A stretch of DNA of 64,000 bases from Eubacterium sp. 14-2 (GTDB lineage: Bacteria > Bacillota > Clostridia > Lachnospirales > Lachnospiraceae): positions 113,081-177,080 of the forward strand of contig NZ_KE159567.1 in the NCBI RefSeq assembly GCF_000403845.2. Direction: 5' to 3'. The notes under the pieces are model-generated. The model saw only the letters and a list, made by a program, of their open reading frames with translations, was not told where the DNA came from and searched no databases. Made by a program: the position numbers and the translations under genes. Positions within the stretch are counted from its first letter, which is position 1, and every line of letters begins with the position of its first letter. This document shows positions 61,537 through 64,000 of this stretch, in pieces.

Positions 61537-62209
61537 GGGAAACCTCCAGCTGGTAGCCGATCCCCCGGACTGTTTTCAGGTTCACGGAACTTTTTACGCT
61601 TTTCAGCCTGCGGCGCAGGAAATAAATATAGTTATCCAGATTTCCGTCTTCCACTTCCGCATCCGGGCCCCAGACTTTGGCCAGGAGAGAGCCTCTTGGA
61701 ATGGTCTGTCCCGGATTGCGCAGGAAAAACTCCAGTAAATCCCCTTCTCTGGCAGAAAGCGAACAGGAAAGGCTGCCGCAGCAGAGTTTTTTCTGCTCCA
61801 CGTCATAAGATATATCTTCAAAATTCAGAGGTTTGCTGCCCTCCCATCTGGGAGGACGTCGTAAAATACAGCGGATACGCGCCAGAAGTTCTTCAAACTC
61901 AAAAGGTTTTACCAGATAATCGTCCGCACCGCAGTCAAGCCCCGTAATTTTTTCATTCAGGGCCCCCAGAGCGGTAACGAAAATAATGGGCGTGGAAATA
62001 TTTTTTTCACGGGTAATTTTCAACACGGAAATCCCGTCCAGAACAGGGAGCATCCGGTCCAAAAGAATCAGGTCATGGGACTGCTGTTCGATAAAATGCA
62101 GCCCTTCTTCCCCGTCATGGCATACGTCAGTTTCAAAATGGCTGTGCTCCAGCTGAAAGCGAAGGGTTTCTGCCAGGGATTTATCGTCTTCTATAATCAG
62201 TATTCGCAT
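61529..62209 (-). CDS. OmpR/PhoB-family response regulator
   Basis: The protein has 226 residues. The receiver has IIEDD (6-9), phospho-acceptor Asp51 in LLDRMLP and Lys101 in LVKPF; the C-terminal winged helix ends in VNLKTVRGIGYQLEV. The start at 62209 has GGAGG 8 bases upstream, so the longer frame from 62272 is not needed. It is translationally coupled to the kinase. Two mirror-image pairs of TTAGAGA boxes in the divergent gap are likely binding sites for it. Confidence 0.94.
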   Translation of the reverse strand: MRILIIEDDKSLAETLRFQLEHSHFETDVCHDGEEGLHFIEQQSHDLILLDRMLPVLDGISVLKITREKNISTPIIFVTALGALNEKITGLDCGADDYLVKPFEFEELLARIRCILRRPPRWEGSKPLNFEDISYDVEQKKLCCGSLSCSLSAREGDLLEFFLRNPGQTIPRGSLLAKVWGPDAEVEDGNLDNYIYFLRRRLKSVKSSVNLKTVRGIGYQLEVSHV

Positions 62210-62285
62210 AGGAATCGCCTCCGTTGGTTGTCTGCAGTCAGAACAATTTTCAGGAAAACAGGAATTTTCCATCCTTTTTATTATT

Positions 62286-62349
62286 TATAGGATTAGGGTG
62301 TCAAAAGGGTGCGCCCCACCAAAGATGCTTTTGACACCCTGATCTTTAT
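62286..62349. repeat. Second, divergent copy of the 50-bp palindrome family
   Basis: TATAGGATTAGGGTGTCAAA and its partner CTTTTGACACCCTGATC (62328-62344) share their arms with the palindrome at 35622-35671. Here the loop is enlarged and unpaired (GGTGCGCCCCACCAAAGATG). It lies in the presumed leader of the response regulator gene. Confidence 0.7.
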
Positions 62350-62360
62350 AATCAGTTTAA

Positions 62361-62427
62361 CACATCTGTCTCTAATTTATCTCTAAAAAATTTTAAATAC
62401 TTTAGAGAAAGATTAGAGACAGATGTG
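62361..62427. promoter_or_regulatory. Mirror-image response-regulator boxes between divergent genes
   Basis: A 27-bp arm (62361-62387) and its near-exact inverted copy (62401-62427) face each other across 13 AT bases. Each arm, read outward, contains TTAGAGA twice, 11 bp apart, then CAGATGTG. Direct repeats at this spacing are typical OmpR-family sites. The layout predicts simultaneous control of the regulator operon and the lipoprotein gene. Confidence 0.65.
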
Positions 62428-62478
62428 CTATTCTTGTGTCCAGATTCCAAAACAGACTGACATAAAGGAGGAAAATGC

Positions 62479-64000
62479 ATGAAGAAGTATCAAAGATTAA
62501 AACGAACGACAGGAATTTTATTAACAGCTGCGCTGATTCTGGGAAGCCTTTCCGGCTGCAGTAAAAAAGAAGAAGCCGGAAGCGGACAGGAAGCCATGGA
62601 AGAAAGCGGGACAGGAAACGGCGGGGGAGGAACTGCCATGGGGCGTTTCCTGGAAGAAGAAATAGCGCTTCCCACAGATTTTTATGATATTTACGATATG
62701 AAGAAGCTGGAGGACGGAACCATCCGTTTTATGGGAAATGATGGAAATGGCGTAAAAAGTATATGGGATTCCAAAGACTCCGGTACAACCTGGGAGAAAG
62801 CCTTTGATTTACCGGAAGAATTTCAGGATGAGAATGCAGGGTATATAGACTATGCTGCCATTTCTTCCGATGGGCAGAGCGCATGCGTTTTTAATGAAAT
62901 TGTGAGCGGAAGCGGGATAAATCCGGCAATATATATCCTGGACCGGGAAGGAAAGGCAGACAGGCTTCCCTTTGATATACCAGAAGTGAAAGGGGAAACG
63001 TCAGGTCCTCAGTTTGTATTCAGCGATGACAGCGAACATCCGGAAAGAGTGGACGATGGAGCAGATACTGAAGAACCGGGAACAGAAGATGAATCAGAAA
63101 ATGAAGAGAATCCTTCCGGTGAAGGAACCGGTATCAGAAACATGGTGCTGGATTTAAAATTTCTGGGCAGCGACCAGCTTCTGATTAAAGATATCAGGGA
63201 TAACATTTATCAGGTCAGCATTGCAGACGGAAGCATAAAACAGACCTATGAGTTTGACGGAAGCGTGGAATCTCATCAGTGCTTTGTGGCCGGGAAAACC
63301 ATGGTCATTCAGACCAGTACGGAAACCCTTCTGTATGATACGGAAACAGGAGAGCAGAAGCAGGCAGAGGAAGCATTGCGGAAGGCAGTTTCCGAAAACG
63401 GAGCCTTTACTGTGACTGACACCACAGACAATGGAGAAAGTATTTACGGTCTGTCCAGAGGCGGCCTTTATCACTATAAATTCGGCGGCAGCGTGTTAGA
63501 ACAGCTGATTGACGGGACCATGAATTCCCTGGGTGGGCCATCTTTTTATGCAAATGCCCTGACCATGTTGGATGAGCAGAATCTGCTGGTGGTAGCCAAT
63601 GACGACAATTCCGGTAAACCGGGAGGCATGGTACTGCTGAAATATACTTATTCTCCGGATACCCCTGCAAAGCCGGATAAAGAGCTGAAAGTATATTCTC
63701 TTTATAATAATAAAGAACTGCGGCAGGCCATCAGCAGTTTTCAGAAAGAACATGCGGATATTTATATCAATTATGAAGTGGCAATGTCAGAGGAAAGCGG
63801 AATGACCGTCTCTGACGCACTGAAAACACTGACCACAGAGATTATGGCGGGCAAAGGCCCGGATGTACTGGTACTGGATGGGATGCCCGTGGAAACCTAT
63901 ATGGAAAAGGGAATCCTGAAAGACATTTCTTCTGTGGTTACGGAGGGAAATTATTTTGAAAGCATTCTGAAAGCCTGGGAGGATGAACAGGGACAGCTCT
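62479..64000 (+). CDS. Solute-binding lipoprotein with N-terminal propeller-like domain (cut by window end)
   Basis: The frame is open to the window edge, giving 507 residues. A lipoprotein signal ends in LGSLSGC (Cys27). The following 350 residues look like beta-propeller sequence (KDSGTTWEKAFDLPEEF, ILDREGKADRLPF) with an acidic linker near 195-215. From about residue 400 an extracellular solute-binding domain of family 1 begins (KVYSLYNNKELRQAISSFQK, then LTTEIMAGKGPDVLVLDG). AAGGAGG is 7 bases before the ATG. It faces away from a two-component operon that probably controls it. The expected permease genes lie beyond the window. Confidence 0.85.
   Translation, partial: MKKYQRLKRTTGILLTAALILGSLSGCSKKEEAGSGQEAMEESGTGNGGGGTAMGRFLEEEIALPTDFYDIYDMKKLEDGTIRFMGNDGNGVKSIWDSKDSGTTWEKAFDLPEEFQDENAGYIDYAAISSDGQSACVFNEIVSGSGINPAIYILDREGKADRLPFDIPEVKGETSGPQFVFSDDSEHPERVDDGADTEEPGTEDESENEENPSGEGTGIRNMVLDLKFLGSDQLLIKDIRDNIYQVSIADGSIKQTYEFDGSVESHQCFVAGKTMVIQTSTETLLYDTETGEQKQAEEALRKAVSENGAFTVTDTTDNGESIYGLSRGGLYHYKFGGSVLEQLIDGTMNSLGGPSFYANALTMLDEQNLLVVANDDNSGKPGGMVLLKYTYSPDTPAKPDKELKVYSLYNNKELRQAISSFQKEHADIYINYEVAMSEESGMTVSDALKTLTTEIMAGKGPDVLVLDGMPVETYMEKGILKDISSVVTEGNYFESILKAWEDEQGQL

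Overview
The window looks like the chromosome of an anaerobic Firmicute, most probably a Lachnospiraceae (Clostridia) gut bacterium. The evidence is rubrerythrin with a rubredoxin-type tail, the paired glgC and glgD genes, an anaerobic CbiK cobaltochelatase, a YitT protein, a GH42 beta-galactosidase, AGGAGG-type ribosome binding sites, GTG/TTG starts and intergenic hairpin families. No rRNA, tRNA or CRISPR array was seen.

Region 1 (1-4.1 kb) is AT-richer, loosely packed and partly decayed. It holds the tail of an unknown gene, a foldback MITE-like element, an XRE repressor, an S24 (CI/LexA-like) repressor divergent from a Y-family DNA polymerase with a palindromic operator between their promoters, a frameshifted LexA-type DNA-binding domain, and small gene remnants. 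It reads as an edge of an integrated element carrying an SOS-type mutagenesis module.

Region 2 (4.1-13.6 kb) has a signalling and transport character. Two tandem paralogues fuse a degenerate anti-sigma-kinase-like domain to a glutamate-transporter-fold symporter that has lost the usual sodium motif, and the tail of a SpoIIE-type phosphatase lies just upstream. A response regulator and large sensor kinase pair and a hybrid histidine kinase follow.

Region 3 (13.6-31.4 kb) is mostly housekeeping: an aconitase-family hydratase, an AI-2E-family permease, a TPR/repeat/P-loop protein in an operon with glgB, a small ArsR/DUF2087 operon, cbiK, a patatin-like lipase, a proline-rich protein, and a methyltransferase overlapping a large secreted propeller protein.

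Region 4 (31.4-45.2 kb) has a membrane chemoreceptor-like protein, a zinc-ribbon protein, a MATE pump, rubrerythrin, an FKBP/trigger-factor-like lipoprotein, YitT, a HAD phosphatase, GH42 beta-galactosidase, a YccF protein and a 959-codon zinc-ribbon/coiled-coil/PH-like protein of unknown role.

Region 5 (45.2-64 kb) has a patatin-sbcD-sbcC operon, a repeat-rich decayed gap, a phosphatase-dehydrogenase pair, a zinc-dependent phospholipase C-like protein, glgC-glgD, a SWIM/SNF2 helicase, a HAM1-type pyrophosphatase, and a two-component system that faces away from a solute-binding lipoprotein cut by the window end. A mirror-image pair of probable response-regulator boxes lies between the last two.

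Glycogen synthesis is split between two loci (glgB and glgCD). At least two families of dispersed hairpin repeats decorate the gaps between genes.
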